Of a DNA stretch of 64,000 nucleotides, positions 63,887-64,000 are shown one piece after another. A program made the position numbers and the translations under genes. Below the pieces are notes generated by a model. The model was not told the DNA's origin. It did no database searches and worked only from the letters and a program-made list of their open reading frames with translations. Numbering within the stretch: the first letter of the stretch is position 1; the number at the start of each line of letters is the position of its first letter. Source of the stretch: Actinacidiphila glaucinigra. Its GTDB lineage: Bacteria; Actinomycetota; Actinomycetes; Streptomycetales; Streptomycetaceae. The stretch covers positions 117,268-181,267 of the forward strand of contig NZ_FZOF01000018.1 in assembly GCF_900188405.1 (NCBI RefSeq). The letters run 5' to 3'.

Positions 63887-64000
63887 CACGGAGAGTTTGA
63901 TCCTGGCTCAGGACGAACGCTGGCGGCGTGCTTAACACATGCAAGTCGAACGGTGAAGCCCTTCGGGGTGGATCAGTGGCGAACGGGTGAGTAACACGTG
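63887..64000 (+). rRNA. rrs: 16S ribosomal RNA, 5' end (continues beyond the window)
   Basis: The sequence from TCACGGAGAGTTTGATCC through GAACGCTGGCGGCGTGC to GAACGGGTGAGTAACACGTG is the universal 5' end of bacterial 16S rRNA. The loop AAGCCCTTCGGGGTGGAT is the Streptomyces-type variable region V1. About 114 bases are present. Confidence 0.97.

Overview
The window looks like chromosomal DNA of a Streptomyces species or a very close relative. Composition is very GC-rich with strong third-position G/C bias. GTG starts and ATGA/GTGA overlaps are frequent. Gene types are typical of the genus: a conservon (cvnABCD), a DUF397 protein, a LAL-type LuxR regulator, an NsdA-like regulator, a PAS/SpoIIE phosphatase, a DasR-type operator upstream of crr, and the 5' end of a Streptomyces-type 16S rRNA gene at the right edge.

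Layout. 1-2.6 kb: start of a cysteine dioxygenase-like gene, a chloramphenicol phosphotransferase-like kinase, and an APH-like kinase overlapping an isochorismatase-fold gene; the 3' end of the APH gene has been duplicated in tandem. 3.3-9.2 kb: an acyl-CoA synthetase divergent from an enoyl-CoA hydratase, a double-DUF35 protein and two thiolase-like lipid-transfer proteins. From memory, the order matches the mycobacterial fadD19-echA19-Rv3521-ltp4-ltp3 sterol side-chain genes. 9.3-22.2 kb: regulators, a secreted peptidoglycan amidase, a second APH-like kinase and signalling proteins. 22.6-29.5 kb: a tight run of two glycosyltransferases, a GDSL esterase and a fused 5-oxoprolinase/hydantoinase. 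29.6-36.8 kb: a three-gene operon ending in a 1575-residue SMC/MukB-like ATPase, resembling MukFEB or Wadjet JetABC but with no JetD nuclease.

37-44.4 kb: a small membrane protein, the conservon, then glpF-glpK. 44.5-46.2 kb: a second thiolase + DUF35 pair carrying the same 17-bp palindromic operator as the sterol-like cluster. 46.3-52.1 kb: an unusual cluster of a NUDIX-winged helix (NrtR-type) regulator, a J-domain/pseudokinase fusion, a VWA protein and a divergent adenylosuccinate synthetase paralogue, converging on and overlapping a TerD-VWA gene. 52.2-61 kb: a zinc-ribbon NUDIX enzyme, a GH31 glycosidase, acetoacetyl-CoA synthetase, a MocR regulator divergent from an MFS exporter, and an unknown protein. 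61-64 kb: crr-ptsI of the sugar PTS with a DasR site, then the rRNA promoter/leader region and the 16S gene.

Two parts look most likely to be undescribed: the NrtR/J-pseudokinase/VWA/PurA-like/TerD-VWA cluster and the JetD-less MukFEB-like operon. The two loci sharing a palindrome suggest one regulon for sterol-like or branched acyl side-chain breakdown. All family assignments come from reading translated sequence and motifs; no database search was possible.
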